The notes below the pieces were generated by a model, which had not been told where the DNA came from, searched no databases, and worked only from the letters and a program-made list of their open reading frames with translations. 64,000 nucleotides of DNA from Ramlibacter monticola. GTDB lineage: Bacteria > Pseudomonadota > Gammaproteobacteria > Burkholderiales > Burkholderiaceae_C. The position numbers and the translations under genes were made by a program. The DNA lies in contig NZ_JAEQNE010000003.1 of NCBI RefSeq assembly GCF_016722785.1, positions 371,001 through 435,000 of the forward strand, in the 5' to 3' direction. The number at the start of each line of letters is the position of its first letter. Position 1 is the first letter of the stretch. Of the stretch, positions 1 through 7,836 are shown piece by piece.

Positions 1-364
1 AGGTGATCTTCGACGCGTTCTTCACCCGTTTGGTGTCGATGCCCTTCAGGTTGCCCGTCGGCACGATCTTCCTGAGCGAGAAGAACTCGGTGTCCAGCAG
101 GTCGAAGCTGTTGGGCGAGGTCACGGCGCGCTTGGTGACGTCGTCGGTCGTGACGGCGACGTACTGGATGGTGATGCCGGTATCCGCCTTGAACTTCTCG
201 GCGATCTCCTTGTCCTGGTTCACCGCCGTGCCCAGGTAGCGCAGCACGGGCTTGCCCTGGGCATGGATGGCCGGAGCGAGGCCGGTGGCCAGAATCCCGG
301 CCGTGCCTTGCAGCAGCGCACGGCGCTGCAGGCCCGAAGTCTTGTCGCGCGGATCGTGGGACAT
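1..364 (-). CDS. ABC transporter substrate-binding protein, N-terminal part (cut by window edge)
   Basis: The first 121 residues of a periplasmic solute-binding protein are visible; the rest lies beyond the left edge. The N-terminus carries a twin-arginine-like signal (QRRALLQG near residue 13) ending at about AIHAQ. It then reads as a type-2 periplasmic binding fold with a KADTGI segment typical of spermidine/putrescine-type (PotD-like) receptors. ATG at 364 is preceded by AAGGAGAA, so the start is well supported. It follows the ATPase gene by 31 bp on the same strand, so the two form one import operon whose permeases must lie further left. The substrate cannot be told from this fragment. 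Confidence 0.85.
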   Translation of the reverse strand, partial: MSHDPRDKTSGLQRRALLQGTAGILATGLAPAIHAQGKPVLRYLGTAVNQDKEIAEKFKADTGITIQYVAVTTDDVTKRAVTSPNSFDLLDTEFFSLRKIVPTGNLKGIDTKRVKNASKIT

Positions 365-395
365 GGCGGTTCTCCTTCTTGGACTTGGGATCGCT

Positions 396-1424
396 TCAGC
401 GGGCCAGTGCGTGCGCCTGGTGGGCGTGCCAGCCCAGGTGCACGGGCTCGCCCGGCAGGTACTGGTGCCGCAGATACTCGGCTTCGGGCAGCATCGCGCA
501 CAGCGGGCGGTCGCCGGCCGCGTCCTGCGACAGCAGCCCGAGCAGCACGTAGCAGCCCTGGTATTCGATGTCGGTGACGGTCGCCGCCAGCGTCGGCGCG
601 CCCGGCGCGCCGAACCGGTCGCGCCCGACGCGCAGGTGGTCGCTGCGTACGGCGACGCGGCCCTGGGCGGTGGCGATCACGTTGTGCCCGCCGAGGAAGC
701 GGGCGATGAATTCCGTGGCCGGCGCGTTGTAGATGTCGCGCGGCGCGCCCACCTGTTCCACGCGCCCGTGGTTCATCACCACGATGTTGTCGGCCAGCGC
801 CATCGCCTCCTCCTGCGAGTGCGTGACGTGGATGAAGGTGAGCTCCAGCTCCCTCTGCCAGCGCCGCAGCTCGGTGCGCATCTGTACGCGCAGGAAGGGA
901 TCGAGCGCGGACAGCGGCTCGTCGAGCAGGAACACCCGCGGCTCGGTGATCAGGGCTCGGGCGAGCGCCACGCGCTGCTGCTGACCGCCCGAGAGCTCGC
1001 CGGGCTTGCGCTGCGCGAACGCGGACATCGCCACCCGCTCCAGCAGTTCCGCGGCGCGCCGGTGCCGCTCGGCGCGCGGCACGCCTTTCACCTTGAGGCT
1101 GAAGGCGACATTGTCGAGCGCGGAGAGGTGCGGGAAAAGTGCGAAGCTCTGGAACATCATCGCCGTGCCGCGCGCCGCGGCGGGCAGGCGCGTGATGTTG
1201 CGGTTCTCCAGCAGGATGTCGCCGGACGTGACGCTCTCGTGGCCGGCGATCATGCGCAGCGTGGTCGACTTGCCGCAGCCCGAAGGCCCGAGCAGGCAGC
1301 AGTAGCTGCGCGAAGGGATGCGCAGGTCGATCGCCTCGACCGCAGGAGGCGCCCCGGAGGCATAGCGTTTGGTGACCGCGACCAGTTCGATGGCCTGGAC
1401 GATGGCGGCCGTGGCTGCATCCAT
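396..1424 (-). CDS. ABC transporter ATP-binding protein, polyamine/iron type (PotA-like)
   Basis: This 342-residue cytoplasmic ATPase energises the importer whose receptor gene follows it. It has Walker A GPSGCGKST (46-54), the Q-loop glutamine at 92, signature LSGGQQQR (144-151), Walker B VFLLDEP (164-170) and the switch histidine at 202. The last hundred residues form a TOBE-type regulatory domain, as in the CUT1/PotA/FbpC group. Length and order are normal for spermidine/putrescine- or iron-type ATPases. Substrate specificity is inferred only from the family and the PotD-like neighbour. It appears to be the first gene of the operon, with its promoter in the 319 bp upstream. Confidence 0.93.
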   Translation of the reverse strand: MDAATAAIVQAIELVAVTKRYASGAPPAVEAIDLRIPSRSYCCLLGPSGCGKSTTLRMIAGHESVTSGDILLENRNITRLPAAARGTAMMFQSFALFPHLSALDNVAFSLKVKGVPRAERHRRAAELLERVAMSAFAQRKPGELSGGQQQRVALARALITEPRVFLLDEPLSALDPFLRVQMRTELRRWQRELELTFIHVTHSQEEAMALADNIVVMNHGRVEQVGAPRDIYNAPATEFIARFLGGHNVIATAQGRVAVRSDHLRVGRDRFGAPGAPTLAATVTDIEYQGCYVLLGLLSQDAAGDRPLCAMLPEAEYLRHQYLPGEPVHLGWHAHQAHALAR

Positions 1425-1743
1425 GCGCGGTCAGATGCAGTTCGTGTGCCAGCCTCCGGGGCCCGCTAGAGGCTGCGCGCGGCACACGCATGGTGCGCCG
1501 GGGCGCCTGTGCGCCGGTTTGGCTCGCGCCGGCGGCACGACTCGGTGCGCGAGGCCCGCAGGACGGCGCCGGCCTCAGCGCGGCGCGAGCTCGTCGGGAC
1601 GCAGCCCGGCGAGCGGGCCGGCCTGCACGAAACGGGGGCGGGACATGGAATGATCCCTAAGGCCCAATGGGTTGGAACGAAAAGGTATGGGACCGAGCGG
1701 CTCGTCCGATGGGCCGCCACACGTCACGAGCAGACCTCGTCCG
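1425..1743. other. Intergenic region upstream of the ABC operon
   Basis: These 319 bases separate the ABC ATPase start from the PHA depolymerase stop, both on the minus strand. Open frames here have compositions like frame shadows, and none resembles a protein family. The region should hold the promoter of the ABC operon, but I could not pick out convincing -35/-10 boxes. Confidence 0.5.
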
Positions 1744-2958
1744 TTATTCGGCCCCGTGCACCAACTCGCGCACGCGCGGATAGATCTCGGCCTTCCAGCG
1801 GCGACCGCTGAAGACGCCATAGTGGCCGACGCCGGTCTGCACGTGGTGCAGCTTCATGTAAGGGCGCATCGAGGTGCACAGGTCGTGCGCCGCGACGGTC
1901 TGGCCGACCGAACAGATGTCGTCGCGCTCGCCTTCCACCGTCATCAGCCAGGTGCGGCGGATCGCCTCCGGACGCACCGGCCGCGAACGCCACGTGAGGG
2001 CGCCGCGGGCGAGGTCGAAGGTCTGGAACACCTTCTCCACCGTCTCGAGGTAGAACTCCGCCGGAAGGTCGTTGACGGCGAGGTACTCCTCGTAGAACTG
2101 CCGGATCGTCTCGGCCCTTTCCATGTCGCCGTCGACGAGGTGCTGGTACAAGGCGCGGAACTGCTGCACGTGCCGGTCCAGGTTCATGGCGAGGAACGCG
2201 CACAGTTGCACGAAGCCGGGGTACACGCGCCGCATGTGCCCGCGGTGCGGCGGCGGCACGTGGCTGATCAGGTGGTGGTCGAACCAGGCCAGCGGCCTGC
2301 CGGTGGCCAGCCGGTTGACCTCGGTGGGATTCACGCGGCAGTCCACCGGGCCGGCCATCAGGGTCAGGCTGCGTGGCTGCGCCGGGTCCTCGTCCTCGGC
2401 CAGCAGGGCCGTTGCCGCGAGCGCCGCCACGCAGGGCTGGCAGACGGCCACCACGTGCGCGCTCCCCAGCGCGCGCAGGTAGCGCAGCAGGTAGTCGACG
2501 TAGTCATCGAACGCGAAGAGGCCGTGCCTCAGGTGCACGTCGCGCGCGTTGTGCCAGTCGGTCACGTAGACGTCGTGGTCCTGCAGCAGCGTGCGCGCGG
2601 TCTCGCGCAGCAGGGTGGCGAAGTGGCCCGAGAGTGGCGCCACCAGCAGCACGCGCGGCTGCCGTGCCGCGCCCGCCTTGCGGAAGCGCAGCAGCGTGCC
2701 GAATGGGAGCGGCAGCACCTTTTCTTCGGTGACGGCTTCGCTGCGGCCTTCGGCATCCACCGTGGCGATGCCCCAGTCGGGACGCGCGTGCGTGAGGCGC
2801 AGCCGCGAGACCAGTTCGAGCGCCGCGGCGGCCCGCCGCAGCGGGCTGCCTTCGGTGTCGCGCCACCAGAGCAGGGCGCCGTGATGCTGCGCGCTCAGGC
2901 GCAGCGGCGCCAGCGCGTCGGCCTGCGCCTGGTAGGCGTGGTAGAGGAGGCTGTGCAT
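1744..2958 (-). CDS. phaZ: Intracellular polyhydroxyalkanoate (PHB) depolymerase
   Basis: This 404-residue alpha/beta hydrolase mobilises intracellular poly-3-hydroxybutyrate granules. The catalytic nucleophile is Cys173 in VAVCQP, which replaces the usual lipase-box serine as in the Cupriavidus PhaZ1 family. The VEGERDD segment and the C-terminal VGHYGVFSG segment supply the Asp and His of the triad. The open frame extends 46 codons further upstream, but that part overlaps the control region of the divergent GST gene. Start at 2958 (MHSLLYHAYQ) gives the family length. It is divergent from the GST gene across about 118 bp. Confidence 0.92.
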   Translation of the reverse strand: MHSLLYHAYQAQADALAPLRLSAQHHGALLWWRDTEGSPLRRAAAALELVSRLRLTHARPDWGIATVDAEGRSEAVTEEKVLPLPFGTLLRFRKAGAARQPRVLLVAPLSGHFATLLRETARTLLQDHDVYVTDWHNARDVHLRHGLFAFDDYVDYLLRYLRALGSAHVVAVCQPCVAALAATALLAEDEDPAQPRSLTLMAGPVDCRVNPTEVNRLATGRPLAWFDHHLISHVPPPHRGHMRRVYPGFVQLCAFLAMNLDRHVQQFRALYQHLVDGDMERAETIRQFYEEYLAVNDLPAEFYLETVEKVFQTFDLARGALTWRSRPVRPEAIRRTWLMTVEGERDDICSVGQTVAAHDLCTSMRPYMKLHHVQTGVGHYGVFSGRRWKAEIYPRVRELVHGAE

Positions 2959-3076
2959 GCGGTTACCGGCGTCTGCTGGCTCAGTAGGCAAGTTGCGCGC
3001 CAGCAGCCCGCGGACCGCGGCATGGCACTTGCTGCACATCCCCGGGGCAGGCGGACGCCCCTTCAGGAGGCACACC

Positions 3077-3733
3077 ATGGCCAAGGCCGTCCTCACGATC
3101 AGCAGCAGGAACTACGGCGCCTGGGCGCTGCGCGGCTGGCTCATGGCCAGGCTGGCGGGCCTCGAGTTCACCGAGAAGGTGATTCCGCCGGACGACCCGG
3201 CGATGAAGGCAGAGATCCTGCTGCTCGCCCCTTCCATGCGGGTCCCGGCCTTGCAGCACGAAGGTGTCGAGGTGTGGGACACGCTGGCCATCGGCGAATA
3301 CCTGCACGAGATCCGGCCGAAGGCCGGCCTGTTGCCGCCGGACCGGCGCGCCCGCGCCCACTGTCGCTCGGTTTGCGGCGAGATGCATTCGGGCTTCAGC
3401 GCGCTGCGCAGCGCGCTGCCGATGAACATCAAGGCGCACTTTCCCGGCTTCAAGGTCTGGTCGCGCGCGCAGGCAGACATCGACCGCATCCTGTCGATCT
3501 GGGCCGACTGCTTCGCGCGCTACGGCGGCCCCTGCCTTTTCGGGGTGCAGCCCTGCCTGGCCGACGCGATGTACGCCCCCGTGGTCACGCGTTTCCTCAC
3601 CTATGACGTCGCCCTGGAGAAAGAGGGCACCGCCTATTGCAAGCGCATCATGGCGCTGCCCGCCATGCGCGAGTGGGTCGCGGCCGCGAAGCTGGAGCCG
3701 GAGGAGATCGATGAACTGGAGGCGGAGTTCTGA
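3077..3733 (+). CDS. Glutathione S-transferase family protein
   Basis: This 218-residue soluble protein has an N-terminal thioredoxin-like GST domain and an alpha-helical C-terminal domain. SSRNYGAWALRG sits near residues 9-20 and a VPALQHEGVEVWDTLAI segment near 57-73 (the cis-Pro and gamma-Glu recognition region). It resembles the YfcF-like / maleylacetoacetate-isomerase-like group in length. ATG at 3077 has a strong CAGGAGG site 6 bases upstream, which decides the start over longer in-frame options. It is divergent from phaZ and convergent with the cupin gene. Substrate unknown. Confidence 0.88.
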   Translation: MAKAVLTISSRNYGAWALRGWLMARLAGLEFTEKVIPPDDPAMKAEILLLAPSMRVPALQHEGVEVWDTLAIGEYLHEIRPKAGLLPPDRRARAHCRSVCGEMHSGFSALRSALPMNIKAHFPGFKVWSRAQADIDRILSIWADCFARYGGPCLFGVQPCLADAMYAPVVTRFLTYDVALEKEGTAYCKRIMALPAMREWVAAAKLEPEEIDELEAEF

Positions 3734-3739
3734 GCGCCG

Positions 3740-4162
3740 TCACTTCCACGGCGTGGGCGGTGGCACTTCGCAGGCCGGCTCCACGTCCACGGTGCGGAAG
3801 TCCGCCGGAGAGACGATCTCGAGGTACTCCATGTCCGGCGAGTAGTCGAACAGGTAGTGGCGGATTCCGGGCCGCTGGTGCACGCAGTCGCCCGCGCTCA
3901 CGAGTGTTTCCCTGTCCTCGTACATGAAGCGCGCCCAGCCCTTCAGCATGATCACGATCTGGAAGTCTGCCTCGTGCCGGTGCCATCCGGTGCCCTGTTC
4001 AGGTGCCATGTTCGCCTTCACGAGGTGCGCGATCACCTTGCCGCGGGTGGCTTGGGCGACGCCCAAGTCGCGGTAGACGAAGAAGTCCCGCAGCCCGCCC
4101 GAAACGTACGGCGTGTCGCCAGGTTTGATGTGGGAGAACTGGGTGGCCGTGCGGTCCAGCAT
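3740..4162 (-). CDS. Cupin-domain protein
   Basis: This single-domain 140-residue cupin has motif 1 around residues 59-74 (W-H61-R-H63-E, then a conserved Gly) and motif 2 around GIRHYLFDY (H102). The three histidines can form a metal site. No signal peptide is seen, so it is probably cytoplasmic. ATG at 4162 is preceded by AAGGAGAG; upstream codons in frame look non-coding. Such small cupins may be dioxygenases, isomerases or sugar/ligand sensors, and nothing here separates these. It ends 6 bp from the convergent GST gene. Confidence 0.82.
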   Translation of the reverse strand: MLDRTATQFSHIKPGDTPYVSGGLRDFFVYRDLGVAQATRGKVIAHLVKANMAPEQGTGWHRHEADFQIVIMLKGWARFMYEDRETLVSAGDCVHQRPGIRHYLFDYSPDMEYLEIVSPADFRTVDVEPACEVPPPTPWK

Positions 4163-4372
4163 GGGGCTCTCCTTGAGGCGCGGCGCGCCATCTTCCCGGC
4201 GGAAAAGCAGGAAGCATTCCCGATCTTCGACCTCCGGTGCTTTCGGGGTGAACAGGCAGGCCGGCGACGGAACCGATGGTCGCGCCCCGAGCGCCACCGC
4301 TGCGCAAGGCGCGCCGGGCAGCTTGCGGCCATCATCGCCAGGAAGAATGACGGCGTCCCCTGCGACGCTTGG

Positions 4373-5017
4373 TCAGCGCTTGTGTGCGCCCTTGCCATCG
4401 GTCAGCGCCTCGACGAGCGTGCGTTGCAGCCACGCTTCGTACTCTTGCGGCAACCAGCGCGACTCGTGCACCAGCTTGTGGTAGACCTCCCGGCCCGTGA
4501 ACATCCAAAGAAGCGTCGCTGCGGCCTCCCGCGTCAGCCCGGGGCGCGACCGACGCGCTTCGAACAGCGCGTCGATTCGTTCCAATTGCATCTCGCGCCG
4601 CAGGGCTTCAAAGGCCTCCTGTGACTTGCGCAACTGCGGCGAGAAGGCCGACGCTTTCATCAGGAGGCTGAGCCCCGCGCTCTCGCCTTCGTAGATGGCT
4701 CGCGCCACGCCTGCGCTGAGCGCAATTCTCGTGACAGGATCGGATTCCTGCCGAACTTGTTCCAAGGCTGCGTGGTAGCGGGGACCGAAGAGGGCGTCTT
4801 TCATGAGCGCTTCAATGAGGCCGCTCTTGGATTTGACGGTCGCGTACACCGTCGCCTCGGACACCCCTGCGCGCCTGGCAATCTCTGCAATGGTCGTCGC
4901 GTCGATGCCCTTGCGGGAAAACAGCGATCGCCCCGCCTCCAGCACCTTGCCGCGCGTTTCCTCGGCTGCGGCGGTGCGGGCTTCCGACCGATAGGGTCTT
5001 TTGCTGGAGCGTCCCAT
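4373..5017 (-). CDS. TetR/AcrR family transcriptional regulator
   Basis: This 214-residue regulator has an N-terminal helix-turn-helix spanning about residues 20-65 (SLFSRKGIDATTIAEIARRAGVSE is split across the family pattern). The C-terminal ligand domain is of ordinary length. The start at 5017 (MGRSSKRPYR) leaves a 43-bp gap to the divergent DUF4287-DoxX gene pair. That layout is typical for a TetR protein that represses both its own gene and the divergent one. A short dyad in the gap is noted separately. The inducing ligand is unknown. Confidence 0.9.
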   Translation of the reverse strand: MGRSSKRPYRSEARTAAAEETRGKVLEAGRSLFSRKGIDATTIAEIARRAGVSEATVYATVKSKSGLIEALMKDALFGPRYHAALEQVRQESDPVTRIALSAGVARAIYEGESAGLSLLMKASAFSPQLRKSQEAFEALRREMQLERIDALFEARRSRPGLTREAAATLLWMFTGREVYHKLVHESRWLPQEYEAWLQRTLVEALTDGKGAHKR

Positions 5018-5021
5018 ATTG

Positions 5022-5033
5022 GATATAGTTATC
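5022..5033. promoter_or_regulatory. Candidate TetR operator
   Basis: The 43-bp divergent gap holds GATA-TAGT-TATC, a 4+4 inverted repeat inside an AT-rich patch. It lies between the TetR start (5017) and the GTG of the DUF4287 gene (5061). The position fits an operator, but the arms are short and this is only a candidate. Confidence 0.35.
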
Positions 5034-5060
5034 TGTAGCAAATGTCGGAAAGGATCGGGC

Positions 5061-5330
5061 GTGACGTTCGAAGCGTACATCAAGACGATTCGCGAGAAGA
5101 CGGGCAAGGGGCCCCTGGAGTTCTTCGACGAAGCGGTGGCCGCCGGCGCCTTGCTACCCGGCACGAAGACGATGCAGTTCGTCGACTGGTTGAAGGCGCG
5201 TTCCGGCCTTGGCCACGGTCATGCGATGGCGGTCTGGGAAGCGTTCAAGCGGGAGGGATGGGTGCCGCTCCAGGCAGGTGGCCGCGACGCAAGCAAGACC
5301 GCCAGCAAGACGAAGGGGGGTCGGGCATGA
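5061..5330 (+). CDS. DUF4287-domain protein
   Basis: This 89-residue protein fits the DUF4287 family: the FEAYIKTIREKTGKGPLEFF start, then a TMQFVDWLKA and GLGHGHAMAVWEAFK pattern. It ends in a basic Lys/Ser tail. The start is GTG at 5061, preceded by GGAAAGGA; longer TTG-initiated readings would run into the TetR control region. Its stop overlaps the next start (ATGA), so it is translationally coupled to the DoxX-like gene. The function of the family is unknown; it is often found beside TetR and DoxX-like genes. Confidence 0.82.
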   Translation: MTFEAYIKTIREKTGKGPLEFFDEAVAAGALLPGTKTMQFVDWLKARSGLGHGHAMAVWEAFKREGWVPLQAGGRDASKTASKTKGGRA

Positions 5331-5710
5331 ACTGGCCGCGACGGATCGGCGTCGGCCTTTCGGTGCTCGCGACGCTCTTCTTCGTGGCGGATGCAGTGGG
5401 AAAGCTGATCCAGGCCGAGCCCGTGCTTCGGAGTACGCAGGAACTCGGCTGGCCTGTGACTGCCGTCATACCGTTGGGCGTACTGCTGCTGACAGGAGCA
5501 GTTCTCTACGCGCTCCCGGGCACCGCATTCATCGGGGCGGTCTACTTGACCGCCTACCTTGGAGGGGCGGTGGCGACCCACTACCGGATCGGTTCGCCTC
5601 TGGGCACGCATATTCTCTTCGGCGTCTACGTCGCATTCATCATGTGGGCGGGCCTCGCGCTGCGCTACCCGGGAGTGTTCTTGGCTGCGCTTCGGCCTGG
5701 GAAGGCCTGA
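5327..5710 (+). CDS. DoxX-like small integral membrane protein
   Basis: This 127-residue protein has four predicted membrane segments (about residues 6-24, 44-62, 67-86 and 96-115) and matches the DoxX-like group in size and pattern. It overlaps the preceding gene by 4 bases, so they are one operon under the divergent TetR gene. DoxX-like proteins are inner-membrane proteins of uncertain role, some linked to thiol redox homeostasis. No cofactor-binding motif is visible here. Confidence 0.8.
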   Translation: MNWPRRIGVGLSVLATLFFVADAVGKLIQAEPVLRSTQELGWPVTAVIPLGVLLLTGAVLYALPGTAFIGAVYLTAYLGGAVATHYRIGSPLGTHILFGVYVAFIMWAGLALRYPGVFLAALRPGKA

Positions 5711-5842
5711 AGCGGGGTATGCGCGTGCGGCAGCGCCCGCTGGGGCACGTCCGCTTCCGCCGCCATAACCGGCCTTCCAAGCGTTGCGAGCGCCCTGATC
5801 GCTCGGCGCTTCTCCCTGCTCGGTCCGGCGACAATTCTCCGG

Positions 5843-6112
5843 ATGACACAAGGCAAGCGAATTTCAGTGGAGATTGGCGGCGACGCGCTCCGAGCGATCA
5901 AGGAGATCGGGATGGCGGCGAAGTTGGCGCGGACCGGAGCAGGCGAGGGGCAGGCTGCGGCTGCTGCTCGTTTGGGCGTGCACGTGCAGACGATCGGCCG
6001 GATCGAATCTGGCGAGCCAGGCGTCGCGATCGGGCATGTGCTAGGCCTGCTCGCGTTGTATGACCTCACGGTAAAGCTGGAGCCGATCCCGCGCGGCCCG
6101 TCAACGCCCTGA
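5843..6112 (+). CDS. Small XRE/HipB-like helix-turn-helix protein without a toxin partner
   Basis: This 89-residue protein has a helix-turn-helix around residues 36-62 (AAARLGVHVQTIGRIESGEP), resembling HipB-type or other antitoxin-like XRE regulators. It ends with a short LTVKLEPIP strand like the beta-extension of HipB-type proteins. No HipA-type kinase or other toxin gene follows: the next gene is a GST on the opposite strand, only 98 bp away. ATG at 5843 is the only reasonable start, though no strong ribosome site is visible. It may be a solitary regulator or the remnant of a toxin-antitoxin pair. Confidence 0.7.
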   Translation: MTQGKRISVEIGGDALRAIKEIGMAAKLARTGAGEGQAAAAARLGVHVQTIGRIESGEPGVAIGHVLGLLALYDLTVKLEPIPRGPSTP

Positions 6113-6210
6113 GCAGAAAGCGCCGCTCCCGGCCACAACCGGCCCTGATACGGGGCGCGCAAACGACGTTCTGCAAGCTCCGCTAACGCCAACGAAGACA
6201 CCAATCTGGA

Positions 6211-6882
6211 TCAGCGCCCCCCGCCCAAGGGCGCCGGAACAACGGAAACGCCCTGGGCGATGGCCGCCGCGTGTTCGGCATCCAGCGCGCGTTGATAGGC
6301 CCGTTGTTCGCGAAGGCGGTCCCAGTACGCCGCGACGGCCGGCGTGAACCGGGGTGTCAGGCCGATGAAATCGGCGAGCATCAAGGCATATCCGACCGAG
6401 ATGTCTGCTGCCGTGAAGCGGCCGGCGCAGAGGTAGCTCTCCTGGGTCAATCGAGGCTCCAAGGTTCGCAGCCGGGCGAGGAACCACTTCGCATAGTCTT
6501 CGGCCACGCTTGGCTGCCGGCGATCCTCCGGCTCGAAGCGCGAGTAGCGCAGCACCAGCGTCTGTGGGAACGTGAGCGTCGCCTCCCCGAAGTGCAGCAT
6601 GTTCAGGAAGCTGCCGTATTCCGCGTCGCCGCGTCGAAGCTCCAGCGGCGTGCCTGGAACCAGCGTGCACAGGTACTGGCAGATGGCAGCCGATTCGGTC
6701 ATCCGAGTCTCGCCGTGCACGAGCAGCGGGATCGTGCCAAGCGGGTTGATGTCGAGGAAGGCCCGCGCATGCTGCCGTGGCGGGAACGGCAGCATGACCA
6801 GGTCGTAGGGCAACCCGAGTTCCTCCAGCGCCCAGACGGCGCGGAACGAGCGGGCACTGACGCAGTGATACAGGCGGATCAT
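6211..6882 (-). CDS. Glutathione S-transferase family protein
   Basis: This 223-residue GST has an N-terminal thioredoxin fold beginning IRLYHCVSARSFRAVW and the NPLGTIPLLV cis-proline region near residues 49-58. The TESAAI glutathione-gamma-Glu motif follows, then an all-helical C-terminal domain. ATG at 6882 gives the usual 2-residue lead into the first strand; the 17 extra in-frame codons upstream are unlikely. It stands alone on the minus strand. The substrate cannot be inferred. Confidence 0.88.
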   Translation of the reverse strand: MIRLYHCVSARSFRAVWALEELGLPYDLVMLPFPPRQHARAFLDINPLGTIPLLVHGETRMTESAAICQYLCTLVPGTPLELRRGDAEYGSFLNMLHFGEATLTFPQTLVLRYSRFEPEDRRQPSVAEDYAKWFLARLRTLEPRLTQESYLCAGRFTAADISVGYALMLADFIGLTPRFTPAVAAYWDRLREQRAYQRALDAEHAAAIAQGVSVVPAPLGGGR

Positions 6883-7100
6883 CCCTGCAGCATACGAAGG
6901 CCCGAGACCTGCGGCGGGACGAACTGGCTGCAATTCGTGCCAGCCGGAAAATTGCCGGCCTTACCGTCGGCCTGAAGACTGCTCTCGGCCAGACCCGCCG
7001 TCCGCCAGTGAATCGCGGCTTCGCAGATGTCCATCAGCCTGGTCCGGCGGAAGCGGCAGGGTTGCCGACCGACCGGCGGATTGCACCTTGACCGGCGCCC

Positions 7101-7138
7101 AAAAAGAAGCCCCTCGCTGCGTCCTGCAGGAGGGGCTT
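7101..7138 (-). terminator. Rho-independent terminator
   Basis: On the minus strand a perfect 9-bp stem (AAGCCCCTC at 7107-7115 pairing with GAGGGGCTT at 7130-7138) is followed by CTTTTT. It lies 84-121 bp past the stop of the small Lys/His-rich gene and should end that transcript. Confidence 0.8.
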
Positions 7139-7221
7139 GGTGTGGGTCGACCTGGCCGCTGACCGCTATTTTCTTGCGAACGGTCAGGCCCCGGCAGCCA
7201 GGTTCTTGCAGAAGGCGCCGA

Positions 7222-7422
7222 TTACTGCGCGGACGCTGCCTTGACAGAGCCGTGCTTGTGCGTCTTCGCGGACTTGGTCTTCGTGGTGTGCTTGTGCGCC
7301 TTGGCGGACTTGGCGGTGGCATTGGCCTTCACCGGAGCGGCCGGCGCAGTCACCGTTTCGGCGGCCATGGCAGAGGCGCCCAGCAGGGAAGCGAAGGCCA
7401 GGACGATCAGGGATTTCTTCAT
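7222..7422 (-). CDS. Small exported Lys/His/Ala-rich protein
   Basis: This 66-residue protein starts with a clear signal peptide (MKKSLIVLAFASLLGASAMA, cleavage after AMA at about residue 20). The remaining 46 residues are Ala/Lys/Thr-rich with repeated KxHKHxT elements (KAHKHTTKTKSAKTHKHGS). The mature peptide would be strongly basic and periplasmic. The His-Lys pairs could bind metals or anionic polymers, but no family is recognised. It is monocistronic: a Rho-independent terminator follows and its own promoter lies upstream. Confidence 0.75.
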   Translation of the reverse strand: MKKSLIVLAFASLLGASAMAAETVTAPAAPVKANATAKSAKAHKHTTKTKSAKTHKHGSVKAASAQ

Positions 7423-7836
7423 GACAGAGGTGTGTAGGTAGTTGAGTGCGGTAGCCCCATGGCAGCCGTCCAGCACACAACGCGACTGAGCCGGGGCGAG
7501 TTGACACGAAGTCGTCCTTCCATTCGTCGTACTTGTTTGATCGAAAGCAAGCAGTCAATGAACTGCGTCTCTGCACAGGTCGTGGCGAAGCGATGTAAGC
7601 CAAGACCGATGACAGAGGCTCAGGATGCACTCGTGGAGCTCGTGGCCGGCCGTGTCATGGGTCGGCAAGTGCTCGTGGCGAGTTGAAGGCCGCTGCGCCC
7701 ACCTGTGACCGTGCGGCTGCACCGCTTGACAAGACGCTGCGCGTCTTCGGTATGCGACCAGTCAACCGCGTCCCTTGCGTACGAGTGCGCGGGCGGGGGC
7801 AGCGACAGGGCCGCAGGGCGGCCCTTTTCCTTTCCG
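7423..7836. other. Intergenic region, no gene seen
   Basis: These 414 bases lie between the small basic protein and the PKD lipoprotein, both on the minus strand. I see no convincing gene. There is a perfect 7-bp stem with a 3-base loop (AAGACGC-tgc-GCGTCTT, 7731-7747) and a second hairpin near the lipoprotein stop that is listed separately. Confidence 0.5.
7808..7830. terminator. Hairpin beyond the lipoprotein gene, candidate terminator
   Basis: GGGCCGC (7808-7814) pairs with GCGGCCC (7818-7824) around a 3-base loop. It sits 13 bp past the stop of the minus-strand lipoprotein gene. The run of T (TTTTCC) is on the plus-strand side, so the direction of termination is not certain. Confidence 0.5.

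Noticed and set aside
220-1491. Long minus-strand and plus-strand frames overlapping the ABC ATPase
   Set aside because: Their Arg/Ala/Pro-rich composition is that of frame shadows in GC-rich DNA; the ATPase frame has all the catalytic motifs.
5722-6150. Repeated CCGGCC-like snippets (GCCATAACCGGCC and GGCCACAACCGGCC) around the orphan HTH gene
   Set aside because: The two copies are short and such sequences are frequent by chance at this GC content.
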